A stretch of 64,000 nt of DNA from Acheta domesticus (taxonomy: Eukaryota; Arthropoda; Insecta; Orthoptera; Gryllidae): NCBI GenBank assembly GCA_031308135.1, contig JAHLJT010000631.1:198255126-198319125 (forward strand). Direction: 5' to 3'. The notes under the pieces were generated by a model that saw nothing but the letters and a program-made list of their open reading frames with translations, was not told the origin of the DNA and did no database searches. Every line of letters begins with the position of its first letter. Position 1 is the first letter of the stretch. Both the position numbers and the translations under genes were made by a program. This document shows positions 22,625 through 37,600 of this stretch, in pieces.

Positions 22625-25600
22625 GTAGGTTTTTGGAACAAAATCTTTGAAATATGTGCCAGATGCTTCTGAAGATTATGTTTGGTAAATGACTATGTTT
22701 GGCATTTTGAAATAATGGAATAAATTTATAACTAGTAAAATTATGAATTGTGAATACAAAATCTGAATTCCTGTTCCATTGTATTTTTGTGATTTTATTG
22801 ATATTACTCATGGTTGATTATCTTTATTCCTGAATTTTCTTCAAAATAACTGAAGTTCTAGAATTAGATAAGAATGAATTCAGATTAGATTAATTACTTC
22901 TACATTTTATTATTTTCTTTACTGGAATTTATATGCTTCTCTGAGGAAGAAATGGCATTTCCAGTAACTGATTATTTATTGATTGATTATTTTGTTTTGC
23001 TCTTTCCCTCTTACATTTTCTTTTTCTTGAAAAAAAAATAATGAAAGAAACAGCATATAGAAGTAAAATTGATGTAGTATGAAAGAATTCCTACAAGTCT
23101 TTTTCTAATTGTTAACTTCGTAATATCAGTCTGTTTTATAGCCTACATCTTGAACTTAAATTATGACATATCTGTAATTCTGGTCTATGAATAATCACTA
23201 ACTTCATTTTTTCCACTGTTATGGGAAATAAACCAATCTTATGGCATAATTTTAAAATACATATGAAAGTTGCATAATTATTTATTATTTTCAAAATATT
23301 TTAATGTGTATTTCTCAAAAATTCATCTTCGCTGTTAATAATTCTAGTTTTAAAATTAAATTGGTTTTCCAACTTAAATAAATTTAAATTATGTAAGAGC
23401 CTTGAAGAATTGGTGGCAACTTAGATTGAAATAATGTACGTTTTTCAATTTCTTATTTTGAAAATCTATTTTGCTGAACATACGGGGTTGTCGTGAAATT
23501 AATTATTTATGTTTTCCCATTTACCCTTTCATTTGTTCAATCAACATAGACTTTCCTTCAACCTGTTTTTTGTTTGAAAGATTTTTTTGTTCCATTTTAT
23601 GTATTGTACAGACTGTCAAATCCCTTCGAAGAATTATTTTTCTTGTTTATGGTAAATATAACGGCTCTGAACTGGCTTAAGAATTTTAATAATCATTTTT
23701 AGCACAATAAGCATTCTAGAAAATTAAGTATTCAAAAGTAAAGTATTTTTATTTGAGGAACCGATCATTGGGGCAGAAAGCCAACCTGGTGTGTTCGACC
23801 ATTTACGCCGCTTAAGAGTGGGAGCTGGTAGTCGCTCGTATTTTATCAGCTCGATAGAAGACATTACGTAAGCGTGTGACCCTATCGCGTAAGGTGCGCT
23901 GTGGGGAAGGTGAGAGCGACCCAACTGCGTCGTCGTCGGTGGCGACTTAGGGGTTCCGTGGTCGTCGCCACCACCACCTTTCCACCTCGCAGCTATCGTC
24001 CTCGCCTTCTCGCGGTGGCGGCGGGTGGGTGCGTGGGACGTTGAACGTGCGGGGGGAGGGGAGGGGGTCGGCGCATCCCCGACGCCCTCTCTGCCGCGCC
24101 CCTGGGGCGATCGACGTGGGGCGGCTGCTGGTGCCGCCGCCGCCGAAGACCTGTTCGTGCGCAGACCAAGGTCAGACGGCGGCGGCGAAGCAGCGGACGG
24201 CAACGCCGCCCAGCCGTCTGCGGCCGTCGCGATGTATATGGCAGCATATAGTTCATGCCCGCGTGCTGCTTACCTAGCTAGGCTTGAGAGTATACGCATG
24301 ATCTGCTTTGTGGCATCGTTGCATCGCCCAGATATTATTTTCCAAACAATTTGGTCTTTAATAGTTCGAAGTGATCGTTGCTTTGAATGCGTACCCTTCA
24401 GTTTTACTTCCTGTATGATAATAATATAAACATCAAATAAAATAAAGGTTAACCTAAGGTTCATATATTTTAAACAAAATTCAAAATCTGATTTTTCTCC
24501 TGAAGATATTGCAAATCACAAAACAACTAATAGGATATTCTCTTTTACTGTACATTTATATTATTTATTGTTTTCACTGTTTTTACTTTATATTAAAATA
24601 ACACTAGACGACTAGGGTCGTGTCGTCGGAATCTATCAGTTATTTTTCTGTTTAGGTGTAAAATGAAGAATTTACTGTAATACTATCAAAATTTTGTCCT
24701 TGTGGTCAGTAGACTCAAAAAAGGAATCGAAACAGACCAGATATACTTTTACCGTTTAAACAGAAAATAGACTCGTTAATGGAATTCAGTTCTGTAAAAT
24801 TTGCATAATGAAAACATTGCTGTAAAATTAAGGCCTAAAGTGCTAAAGGCAAAAGTTATCGAAAAACTGAAGCAATAGACCATTAAAAAAAATTGATTTC
24901 GTTTAAAAGTAACCGGAAATATATTAGACATGATAACTATTTGTGAGAAAAGACTTGTAGGAACAATCTCTTTGGCAATTTTTTCTGGTTTCATTTTGAA
25001 TTTAGAACTTCTTCGCAACATTGCCCCATTTGAAAAATCAATGCTTACTTCAGATCTGTGTGTAAAGTGGTTCATTTAAAAATATTTAAAAGTCTCTGGA
25101 CAAACGAGTTGTGCGGCGTTCAGAAGAGTACGTAAAGGTTTGTTTGTTTGTTTTTTTGTTGGTTTTTTGTTGTTGGTTTTTTTTGCGTTATCTTAAGTTG
25201 AAAACTATTGGTTGTTTTCTTTTTAAATATTGGCGCCTAAAACGGAAGGCAGGATGTAGCAAAAAGGGTCTTTTTGGAGCAACGGAAGGGAACTCGAAAA
25301 AAATGGGGCGACCTCCAAATTTTACAGGAGATATATGAACTCTAGATTAACCTGCCCATGCAAATTTGTTCCCGATTTGCGTGGTCGCAGTGAATTGGGT
25401 TAAAAATTGGACCCGTGGTTACATTTTTACCCATAAACACCCGCTGGCGTTCGGGCATGTCTTTCATTGCGGTCCTAGTACCTGTGACAAATTTGAATTC
25501 GACATATAAAATCATCAAATTTGTGTATTTATTTATTTTTATTTTTTCGCAAAGAAGGCATTTGTGAAGACTGCAATAAGGAAAGTGTTTGAAAAAAGGT

Positions 25601-28600
25601 CAAAATGTAGAATCAACATGTTAATAACCGGAAATGAAGACGGCTCTCAACTTTACCATTATTTAATTTTTAGCCTGCATTCTTTGATTGAAATTTTTTG
25701 AGTTAGCTTTCAAAAATATAAATGGAACTCCCAAAGATCATATATGTGAAAATACGGTATAAATATTTTCAATTTGAATAAAATTGCCATTAAGTAATAA
25801 TTCAACTTAATTTTTTGTCAAAAAAATCTGTGAGCTCAGTTTCCTTGTTCTAAAAATCACTTATAGTTGTTTAACAAGATCAATATGTAAACACCATTAA
25901 ATATATTATGTACATAACAAATCTTGCATCTAATTCCATAAATTGTAATTCGTAACTACTTAAAAAAAATTAAGATGCCAAAGTTTCCAACTTACTGTCC
26001 TGCAAATAAAATATAATTTATTAAGTGAGATCAAAAATAAAGTCTGAGAGAGGCATCTTTACTCTGAGATTTGTGTACATTTAATTAAATTCAATATTCA
26101 AAATAAATTGCAGAGAAAAAAACTTGGAGTGATTTCTTTCCAGATTTGTTGTTTTTGAGTTTTGTGGATTTTTTATAGAGAAACGAGGATTTATTCACAT
26201 GTGACACTGTAATCCATATGTTTATATTATGTTCTTTGATTAATTACAGTAAAAATGTGCTTAGTGAGATAAACTAACTGTTTAGATTTGTTTAATTTTT
26301 AAGAATAAATTACATTTAATACACAACCACTATTATTGTCTTCAAAATAATCTCAAACATTTTATAAAAGAACAACAAAAAATATTCTGTTCAACCAAAC
26401 AATAGGAATTATTCTGAATCATTGTCCATTCATTGTTTTAATGGATTGTAATGTTTGTTGTTTCAGAGTGGAACCAGAAACAACAGTGGCTGAATCACAA
26501 AATCCAGTTGGTGACAGCAGTACATTGGTAGCTTTGCCTGTGATTGTTGCGGACAAAGTAAACAGCAGAGAACATTCAGGTGCATTGAAAGATCAGCAGA
26601 ACAGACTACCTCGTGCAGTCCAATTGCATAATCCCACTTTTGTGACAAAGCAATTAATATTTGTTAAGAAAATAATTCCCAACAAACAAAGTTCTCTTCC
26701 TCCAAAACCGCAGGCAGTTGAGCAACAAAGTTTACCTAGTCCAAGCAATTTGGAAGAATCTAGTAGTGGGGTTAAAAGAAAACGTGACAAGAGTGTTAGT
26801 AATGGTGCTTTAGAATCGAGTGATGTGACACCCACAATTCCTCCAGAACCTTTAAATAAGCGTCGTCGTAATTTAAAAACTGATGGTACATATCAGGTAA
26901 GTTACAGACATGTTCATGTATAATTTATAAATTATATCTGTGTTTATAATTAGTTTCCTGTGGGAAAGTAACAATGAATGATTTTCACAGAAGTATGGTC
27001 TTATGGAACTAAATATGATTCATCTTTCACATGTTCAAATAAACTTGTTTAGTCTGATCAATTAAAAGGTATTGTGGCTATTTCATGTTATCATGAATGT
27101 ACATCATCAAAAACATTTTCATAAATTGAAATACTGTTTGGTATTTGATGTTTGCAATTGATGAAACTGAAACTGAAGCTATTGCCAATAAGAAAGTTTT
27201 TCATGTTCACTACATTCTGATTTCTTTCGGTAATTTCAGGGTGTTTGTTTTTCTTTCCACCAGCAATTTTTGGATTTTTTTATATCAGCCCCTTTACCTT
27301 GGATTCTTTAAATTATTCTGCTAAAATTTCATTCAATTTCAAAAAAATATTTTCCGAAATTCGAAAGTTGGCAGTGCCTGTATTTTAATTTCGGAAGTTG
27401 GCAATAACAACATTATTTAAAGGTTTGTTTATTGGAACGAAAATAAGGAAACGTATTCAAAACCATTGCGAATGAATGTGTAATTCTAATTCCAGGGAAT
27501 TGAAAATGCGAGTTATGTTTGGGTATTTTTCATACTTTACTATGACTTGATCTGCAACTAGTCGTTTTCAATTTGTAATAAGATGTGATTGTATAACGAT
27601 ATCACGATGTATGTAATTGCCGCATAAGATGATAAACCTTTGAATGTTTCGTCCAGGTTCAAAAAGCTGATCAGTTGCGGATATTTTCGGATTAGCATTT
27701 TTCCATTTAGGGCACCTGCGTTGTAAGACGTGTGCTTGTTCTCGTCCGGGCGCGCGGGGGGGGGTGTCTAGAAATCGAGAAGTAGACACACACTTCCTTC
27801 TTTGTTTCCCTTCCCCTTACTTTCGAATTGGAGGGAGGGAAGTCGTCCCGCGCTAGCTCGCCATGCCAGCTGCAGCAACGGGCGGTGGTGCCGCCGCCGC
27901 CGTGTCCCTTCCCCCGATCCCTCCCTCTCCGACGCCCCTCTTGCTTGGCCCCCTCCGCCGCCGTGGGTTCCGGACCCGTTCCCGTTATCGGCGCCTCGAG
28001 CCCGCCCGGCAGACGGTAGGCAGGCTCTCGCGGCTTTATTTTGGCGTGTTCCGAGCCAGGACTGACACCCCCGCCCCCGCCCGCTAGAACCTGTGTGTTG
28101 GCACGTGCATCGGGTCTGCACTCGCGTCCATCGCAGTGCTGTGAGCCTTGTTTGTTGTGACGTCACGCGCGCAGACTCGAAATGTTATAGGGGGTACTAC
28201 TCCCCTCTCTTAAAAATAGGGGGTATCGAAGAAGCATGTGATTCATTTAGAAAACGAACAAGACAAGCGAAGAATATGTGACGCGGCGTTGACAAATTAT
28301 ATCCCTGGAATTAGAAAGTTACGGCTTCTGAGCCAAAACAATTATTGTCGTAAATATGCACAGTATCCCTGTGACATTACTTAACACAATGATTAAGAAA
28401 CGTGCAAATATTGAGGAGAATTCTTTTCAAGTTGAACAGGACATAAATGAAAGGAAATATGTGAGGTTGCCCAGATTTAAAGAATTAGAAGACACACTTA
28501 TAAAATGGACTACTCATGCTCAGAAATCAAATGTCCCTATAAATGGTGTGATTTTAAGAAAGAAGGCCTTAAATGTTGCAAAGAAATTAAGAATTACAGA

Positions 28601-31600
28601 CTTCACTGCATCAAATGGATGGATTGACCGTTTTAAAAAAAAGCACAATATTGTTTATAGAGCTGCTCGTGGGGTTAGAATATTGTCAGAAGGTGAGACA
28701 AAAAGACTCAATGGGAACAGGGGTATGGAACCAAACCAACCAGGTGTAAAACAGCAAATTGAAAATGCAGAACAAGTGCCAAATATTAAGATTTTGGTGT
28801 GTAAATTTATCTTTATTTTATGTGAAATTGATTCAATTGGAATTAAATACAATTATTGTGTTAGATGTAATCTCAGGTGTATTTTTATCAAAAGTACTGT
28901 AGACTACCTTGTACTTTTAGCAGATGATTAATAATTTTTAAAAACTTTGCAAATTCATTGCTATGAAGCATTGTAAGACTTTTCGTATTTGAATTTAGAA
29001 AATGTTCCTTTTATTTGAAATTTATGAAGTGATGTGTGTTTTGTGCTTATCAGAGAACTATGTTGAATGAAATAATGTGTTGCATTTAAATAATGTTGGT
29101 AAATATTTCATATTTCTTTATAGGACCTAGATAGATTTTGTTGGATGTGTCACAGAGATGGAATAGTTATTTGCTGTGCAACATGTCCTCGAGTTTATCA
29201 CATGCGATGTGTACAATTGGAAAATTCTCCTTCTGAGGAATGGGTCTGTCCAGAATGTATGACCATTCTGAATGCAGAGAATGTGGAAACAAGGTGGGTA
29301 TTTAAATTAAGTTACATCTTTTATTTTGGATTTGATATATTGTATTTAAAGAGTTTTGCTATTATCATTTCTCTGAGTATATTATTTTATTACAGTTGGG
29401 TGTAAGCAATAATTTGAGGTTAGAATGAACAAGTTGAAAAGTAAATGGCAAAATCAATTTTTGAGGATGAGACCAATTACAATAAAAATTCTTTTCAAAA
29501 ATTAACAGATTTTTCAAACTTTGGTAACCAATTATATTATTTTGAAGAAACTGTTCACTTGGATATTCATGTTTCTCACAGAGATATTCATGGATACATG
29601 GATCACTTGGATATTCACATTTATTCCTTCAGTTTATAATTGGACTTTGAATGAAGGCTGCCACTGTCCTTTATACACTATTAGTACACTTCTATTTGAC
29701 TCAAAGGTTATTCTGGTGCAGGTCAAATTTAATTTTTTTATTGTCGTTAATTATAATTTTATTTTAATGAGTTTTTCGTGTTCTTTTAAAAATATTGTTG
29801 TAGTGTAATGTAATATTATACTAATTTTCTGTTTTATTTATTTTGTGAGCAAGTCAAGAATAAAAAGTATAAGTAAATATTGTATGAAGAAAATCCAAAT
29901 TTTTAATATCATTTATTAAGATGTCCATCTTAAAATCATTACAGGCATTACATCATTATTAACATTTAGGTTTTGCACATGTTGCAATGTAATATTAGTT
30001 TATGATTCTTATATTACAAACATTGTAATACACTAAATTGATTGTGTACATCCACAATTCAGTAATAATTTTTTCAGTATTTAGAGATTTTTGTAACTGA
30101 TGAATGTTCACTTCTTTAAAGTTTATTATTTACTGAACAATATTTAACAAAAAAATTGTTAATTATTAGAGTACATTTTCTTAAACAAGGCTTTTCTAAT
30201 CTGAAGACTTGTAAAATTTATCATAATTTTTTTTTGTTTTTTTGTTTTTTGTTTATAGTTGCATTAACTTAAACCATAGTTCATTGCAAAAACATGTTTT
30301 TTGGATAATTTTTCTATGAAAAGTTCTATAAAGATATTCTTGGCTGCCATATGTAGAACCTAATTCACCATACAACTTTCTCTTACATTATACTGTGTAT
30401 TCTTCTCAGAAAGGATGGAAAGTAGGTCATAGAATTGGTTGATCATTGCCATTTCTCTTCTACTATTCAATGAAATTTCTTGTTTGTAATATTTCATATT
30501 TTTCATATTTGAAAATGTTGTGTTGAATTATTCAATAATCATATTATAATAATTGTATAAAAACATTGCAATGATTGGTTGTGTTTTCTTGAATTAATGT
30601 ATAAGCCCTGTGGGAAAATATGCCATTATAAGAAAAAAATGAAGAGTTGTTATTGTGAACTAAAAAAATAAAATTACCGTAAATGAAATAAATCTTTGTG
30701 ATATATTTTTTGAGCAAATAATATTTCACTACAGATGTACCTGCAATAGAGAGATAATTTTCCTTTTTTCTCAAGAAGTTTATAGTCCGTTAATGTGAAG
30801 CTTTTGATTTGTTTTTAATTTTTGGATAGTTTGTGAAAAGTCTTATGAATTCCCTCTGAATTTACTTTTCCATTGTATATTATGAGATTTACTTCAGGAA
30901 CAAAAATAAAAAATAGAACATTACAGACATTTCACTGATACAGATTTAAAACATATGTTGAACATATTACTGTATTTAATTGTTTGTGCTCATTTTGTTT
31001 GTGATTTTTACATAGTAATACATTAATGGGAGATCTGTTGTATATTTGTTTTTGGATAAAAACTTAAGTTTTTTCAGTACCTTTTTTAATTTGTATCTAC
31101 AAGTTCTGAGGTGGAAAATAAGAAAATAAGTATGAATATATTAATGGTCTGTAACATTGGGCTCTTAAAGTCCAAATTGTTTCTTTATTGGGAAGAGTGA
31201 TGTGTGTGGGTCATTCATATATGAAGCTAACACTGCATAATGGTTGGTAGTGGGGAGTAGGGCCAGTCTGACTTTCCCCTTCCACCATGGCTCCAGAGAG
31301 GATCAATAATTGCAGCATCCCTGCCCATCCCCACTCCTTGGTGAGCTGTTTCCTTTGCAAATTGGCATTGCACCAATCCCCCACACCCTAGGATCATTGA
31401 TCAGTCATGATTGGTTTTGTTTATCAGTGTGATTATGACAGTATAAACAAATGTACAAGACTTCAGGCACTTGAGCAGAAAAATCTTAGAAGCTTTACAA
31501 ACAAAAAAATTAAAATATTAAGAACGTATTTTCCTCTCATTTTTATGGTTATTCTTATTGACACATTGTCTGAAAATAAAAATATCGGAGATAACCAGAA

Positions 31601-34600
31601 GTCGTGGAAGTAAGATATCAATAGATTGAACCTTTTGTTCTACTACATTTTCATGATTTAAAGTGACCCTTTGATAAGATTAATTAATTGGTATTGTGAT
31701 TTTCTCATGATTACATTACTTTCTACTTCGATTTTAGTTTCTTTGCTGAAATGAGTCTTGACCTAAAGAAAACTCGGTCCAATACTTTTAACTTTTTAAC
31801 ATTCTGATGAATTCAGTGCGAGTACTTTTCATGACAGAACATGGGAGAAGCATAGGTCACATCAGATAATTCGGATATTTATGACATACATGTAGTAAAC
31901 TATATGTCTATTGAGACATGGTAAAATTGTTGATTGTTAATGAAAATTGAAGTTAATAAAATGTGAATTCATAAGAATTGAAGACAATTAATAAATGTTT
32001 CTCAGGATATTTAAACATTTCATGGTCCCAAATTTTAGGTTATTCTTTGCAACTGTAAAAAAATTGTGTTTTTACTAATTTAAATAACTTACCAACGTTA
32101 TTTTTCTGTGTTTAAATATTAACAAAATACAATACTATAAAATATACTAATTTAAATCATTATCAATTTATTGCAGTAATTATTCTTATCATTTTATTAC
32201 AGCGGATTTATTTTTTAAAGTTTTTGTTTGTGTTTAAAAATATTTGACTTAATAGAACCATCCAACTTTTGGATCTGTATCGTAAATTACTTAAGTTAAG
32301 ACTGGTTGTAAACCTTGATTCCAAGACAAGAAATTGTTAATTTGTCAATTTTGTGATACATTTTATTAGCTTTCAATGGAACTGGAAGACATTTTTGAGG
32401 GGAAAATTTGAAGGTATTATGGGACTTTTTCTTTGCATAGGTCTCGGGCCATGCGGCAACTAAGTCTGGACCAGCTGTGCAACTTGCTGAAGTACGCGCT
32501 GCATCGTATGAAGGCGTATCCCGGGGTAAGTTTTTGGCCCTTGCCATTCGCCTTGGTCAGACGGCCTGCGCCGCCGCCGCCACCTCCTCCTCCTCCTCCT
32601 CCTCCTCCGTCGCACCCGCGGACGCCTGGCAGGCCGGCTGCCCGGGCACCGGGCGGGACCGCGCTGTTGCCGTCCCGTCCCGGCGCGCTGCGCCGACGAG
32701 CGACCTCCTGCTTCGCCCAGCGGCCCGCGCGCGCGCGCGGCCGGGGGGGTGGCGGCGGCGACGGCCGGTGCGACGTTGCCTGCTGTACGCCCCCGCCACA
32801 TTCCTGGGCCGGTTCCGACGAGGCGGGGCAGTGGGGATAGGACGGGACGGACGAACACGCGGTGCGCAGCCTGCGATGCTGCGGCGTCGGTTGGCGTGGC
32901 GTGGCGCGGCATGGCGTGGCGTTGCACATCGATCCCCTGCGCGGCGCGGTCGAGTGAGGCGGCGCCACCGCCGGGTTGCGCGGGTGGGGGTCGGTCGGGT
33001 TGTCGATTGGCGCGCGTGGACTACGTCCCCTCGCTCCAGACGAACATCTAATAGCCACCTGCCCTTCCTGCCGTCCCGAAATCCATACCTCCGATGCCAC
33101 AGGTTTCCACTTTCAACACACGATAAGACAGTACCCAGGAAACGTTTACTTTTATCAAATATTTCCGTAGTTGTAACAACAATTCAATAATTTCATAAGG
33201 AATTTATTTCCCAAACCTCTTGAAAATTGATTTCATAAAACCTGTTTTTATCTCTTTACCTTTAAGATGAAATAACTTCTTCCTTGTGGATGTTACTTCA
33301 AGAAGCAATAACAGTTTGGTTTTATTTCCTTGCAGTTCATTTTTTTAAAGCATATCATTACGAAGCAATGAAAACTTCATAACACCAATTTTAACCAAAA
33401 ATATTTAAACTGTGTACTTTGGAATACCAAATGCGTAGAGAGATGTTTTAAAGAACTTTAATCTACATTACTAGATTTGTGCTACACAGTCAATACTTAA
33501 GGAGCGTATCATTTTATGTATTTTATTATCGAATTTTGTGGTTGTACTGTAAAATTTAGGAAGATGGAGTTACGAGGTTTTAATTGCCTAGTGACAATGT
33601 AAAAAGCCCTTTTTTCATCTTGCTTGTTTTTAGTTTTAAACTCAAAGAATTGCTAAATACATTAAGGTTACATGATCATGTTCCTTTATACAAAGAAAGC
33701 AATACAACAGATCTTGCGTGACATATGATGTGTGAAACATTTTTTATTTCAGATATTCACAGCAAGAGAATAATTTCAGTTAGAATTTTATTTATTTGCA
33801 GTAAAGTACCGTATGGATTGTTAAAGACGACTTCATAAAACGTTTTGTTTAAGTGTTCAAGAACACTAGCTTGTATTAGTGGAATTAATATTTCTATAAT
33901 AAATACTTATTTCTATAAACATATAATGTAACTTCTGACAATTTCATTAATTTACAAATTAAAATTGATGATTGACATGGGTGTACTTATATGACTAGAA
34001 TTTATGCATCTACGTGTCAAAGTGAATGTAAGTAATTATTGTGGAATTATAAATGGAAATTTAATGATTTTCAAACCTAAAAGAGATCATATGATAATGA
34101 GGCTATCACAATACCTACAAGAAAGTAATGCTTTCCTTTTAAAACTCTAAAAAATTAATGTTTGCTTAAGTAATAATATTTTATAGATTCTTTGTTATTG
34201 AACTACCAGTCTGCAGCATCGAAAATAGAGATAACTAAAGCTTACAAAATAGTTTTCAAAAAGTACCATGATCACTGCTCAAGGACAGCAAATTAAAAGC
34301 GCTTGTATAAATATTATATTTATGTATATACCAAACATACACAATAGAAAAGGTCTTTACAAATCAAGAATATCAAAAAACTTACTGTTCCATAATGTGC
34401 ATGTCAATAACAAATATTGAGGGGCCGGCAACCTCTTCCTTGCAGTCTTGGTATCACAAGACATCAGCTGTGTTAGTAGTGATGCACTGCCTATGAGAGT
34501 TCAGACAATACAGGCAGTATAAGAATATAGGTATAGGTACAATCAAATATTTGCCTTTTTCATTTAAAATCAAAACTTTGTTTTTGGATTTTTCCAGACT

Positions 34601-37600
34601 TTCTGGGTATCTAATAAAACCATGGACACTTTCCAGATTGTTGGTGGCTGCATAGTTTTCTTTCAATTTGTGCGCACTTTGGAAATTAGTAATGCTTATT
34701 TTATGTTTCCACGTTTAATTCTCTCTGACATTTAGGATGCCCAAATTTGTGGGGCATGCATTTCCGAATTTGGTTTGGTGATAATCCAGCCATTAATTAA
34801 AATTAATTTTATATGCATCTTTATTCTATATATTGAAAATCTTAGTCAATATATGGGTTCAATGTCCTTTTCTATTTTTCATTTTTCTTTTGACAGGACA
34901 TCTTGAGTGTATTGTATTACAAGAACTAACAAAGTCTTCACGAAGGTTACACAGGCAATGATTGAAAAAAAATTAGAAGAGCCTATCTGTATTAATTGAT
35001 TCTCAAATATCAAATATATTATCAAACCCATTCGCTTTTCTTGTATCTTTGAGTTCTGTTTTATGCTTTCTTGACCTTTGGTACTGGTCCATATGTGTGT
35101 GTGTAACAAATTATATTGTACACTAGCAGAATTTCCTCATGTTGCTTAGGTTTTTTTATAACAATCATATATTAGGCAGGAAAAGGACTAAAATTGCAAT
35201 TATGGTGTATTCCCTGGCTTGCCCTGCCCTGTGCCACACTGCTCAGACCCACCTTGTTCATTCCCACCATCTTCGGCCTGCTCTGCATCCTGCTCCTGCC
35301 TGGCTGCATCCCTGCTCACCCTATCCAACCAAGTTTGCTGTGATCACTTTTAGTATCACCATTGTTGGTGTGGGCAGCTTTTAGCAGATGCATCGCTGCA
35401 TATTTCCAGCAAATCTCTTGTAACAATTTTGACCTGCATTTCTTCAAAGCATAATGGTGCTACTGGAATGAATTACAGAGTGTTTAGTAGGAAATTATGG
35501 GCTTTGAGAACCCCTTAGTAGGAAATTATGGGCTTTGAGAACCCTTTAGTAGGAAATTATGGGCTTTGAGAAGCCTTTAGTAGGAAATTATGGGCTTTGA
35601 GAACCCTTTAGTATGAAATTATTGGACTTTGGAACCCTTTAGTTTGAAATTATGGGCTTTTTTTTTATAACAAAAACTGAAAGAGGGCACACATGAATTT
35701 TGCTCTTAGAATAGGAAAGGGTATTAGAGATACATTTTATGAAATATCTGGCAAACTATAACTATCCTCTTGTTTTGAATATAACGTATACACAATTTCA
35801 GTAAGATCAGAAAAAAATTATAAATTTACAAATATATAAAGAAACAAACTTCTTCTTTAAGAGAAAATAATTTGAAAAAAGGTAGCCTATATTCTGCCCT
35901 TCAGAACCCTCTACCTTTCAGTTAAACCACATCAAAATTGGTTTACATGCTTCAGAGATTACCCCAGCCAGTCTGACAAAAATTGTAAAAATAATTACAT
36001 TATTTTTTATGTTGGGTAAATAAGCATTTGAGATTACAGAAAGGCAGCTATGAATGAAATCACACACACACACACCATTTTTAGTTACAAAGATGATCAT
36101 TTTTACTTTTTCTTAATTATGTGAATTTCTAATATACAATAAGTTGCGATCTTTAAGTATCAGAAAGCTCAGTAACATGTCTATTATACAGCATACTGTC
36201 ATGTTTTTGTGTGGAGTCTAACTGACCTTTCCTCTTTCTCTTCTGCTACCATTAATTATTTATACATTGAAATACTAATAATGTTAGAGGTAGTCCAGTC
36301 AAGAAAAAAATTTTATGGAGCGGGTTCGATAGGCCGTCTATACACGATCTTAGCAGTGCAATATTTACGCATGTAATTATTGATCTTTCTACATGGGATC
36401 GGGAATTCTCTTTGCTGTTACAGAATATAATAATAATTACTTCTGTAGAATAGTATATACTATCTATATTCTGCAAGAACCTACATAATACAAACATCCC
36501 AGTTGACAAACAAAATCCAAACCCAAAAAACATTAACAAAACATTATTTTTAATCACTCATTGTTACTTTTGCAACTTACAGTTTTTTTTATTTCCCTCC
36601 CTGAATGCATGCATGGCCACGGACTTCTTTCAAATATTAAAATAATTTTTAAAATTAAACAACACTTGATCTTCCTACATTATCACAATTTTGAATAGAA
36701 TTCTCCATTGTTCACTTTCCTGTTGCAGCTAGGCAGCACCCTTGACCGTCGTTCCCAATTCGTTCCATCTCCATCTTGCTGTTTAATCCACACAAAAATG
36801 TCTGTTTTATAAGCGCACTCATATTTTCACATGTACTTCCGAAATCCGCTGATAATTCTCATCCAAAAAAGTCATTATTTATGTCACACTTCCATTCGCG
36901 TTTACAACTATCACGTAAAATTTTAAGCTATGATTTTGATCCTCACTTAGCAACAACATTCTCCCATCCGATCGCCATCGAGTCCAAGCATCGTCTGTTC
37001 CTTCGTTCATCTTTCCCGCTCTTCATTTGCCCCAGTGTCCTGCGCGAACTAGTACCCAAACGCGTTTCTTCTTGCTTCAGACGCATGTCATTTGATTACT
37101 GGAACACGTCCATTTTTCTGATTGGTCATAATTATTTGACGAATTTGTTTTCGCCCCCACGGATATACTCACGTATTCTTTCGTTAATTCAAATTATCTT
37201 AACAATTTATCACAGGAGGGACCTCTCTGGATATTGCCAAACCTTTCATTTATTACAAAAACAGGTTGGATTCCTGTGAACATTTGCCACTTTGAAAATC
37301 GTTTTGAAATAGAAACTAGCTCCATTCTGGAACCCAACTTGGAATGCCATCGTGTGATCTGTGTATTACTAACAGCGTTTTAGCATTAGTAATTGTTATA
37401 GTGCATGGATAAAACTTCTAATATCGCTAAAAGTTTGGATGTCCTTCGTTACTGTAGGAAATTACTAAAAACTATATTTGTGAATATATATCTATGGCTC
37501 CTGGGGGAGGCTGAAGCCCCATGAGCCCCCCCCCCTCCCTCCTTCCCACAAGTACGCAATTGTTGTCGTTTTCCTGAGAAATGTTTCGTTTCTACACGGC

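Larger units (their letters stand above)
26897..29123 (+). other. ZMYND8 intron 2
   Basis: 2.2 kb. AT-rich except for the GC-rich island (27700-28180), which is followed by the CENP-B-like open frame (28356-28796). Confidence 0.7.

Noticed and set aside
23724..24429. Long open frames on both strands
   Set aside because: Stop codons are rare in GC-rich sequence; products are Pro/Ala/Arg low complexity with no domain.
27768..28166. Open frames in the second GC-rich island
   Set aside because: Same composition effect; no domain or supported splice sites.
28093..28281. 62-codon open frame between the GC island and the CENP-B-like frame
   Set aside because: Different frame, no homology to the missing N-terminal helix-turn-helix, no clear donor.
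31200..31613. Less AT-rich patch with a 68-codon open frame
   Set aside because: No reverse-transcriptase, transposase or cellular motif could be read; perhaps an old repeat, unsupported.
32417..33190. Overlapping open frames up to 237 codons in both orientations
   Set aside because: They overlap exon 4 and a GC-rich island; composition artefact apart from the 28 real codons of exon 4.
36776..37279. 167-codon open frame
   Set aside because: No recognised motif or splice support; listed only as part of the unexplained CpG-containing block.
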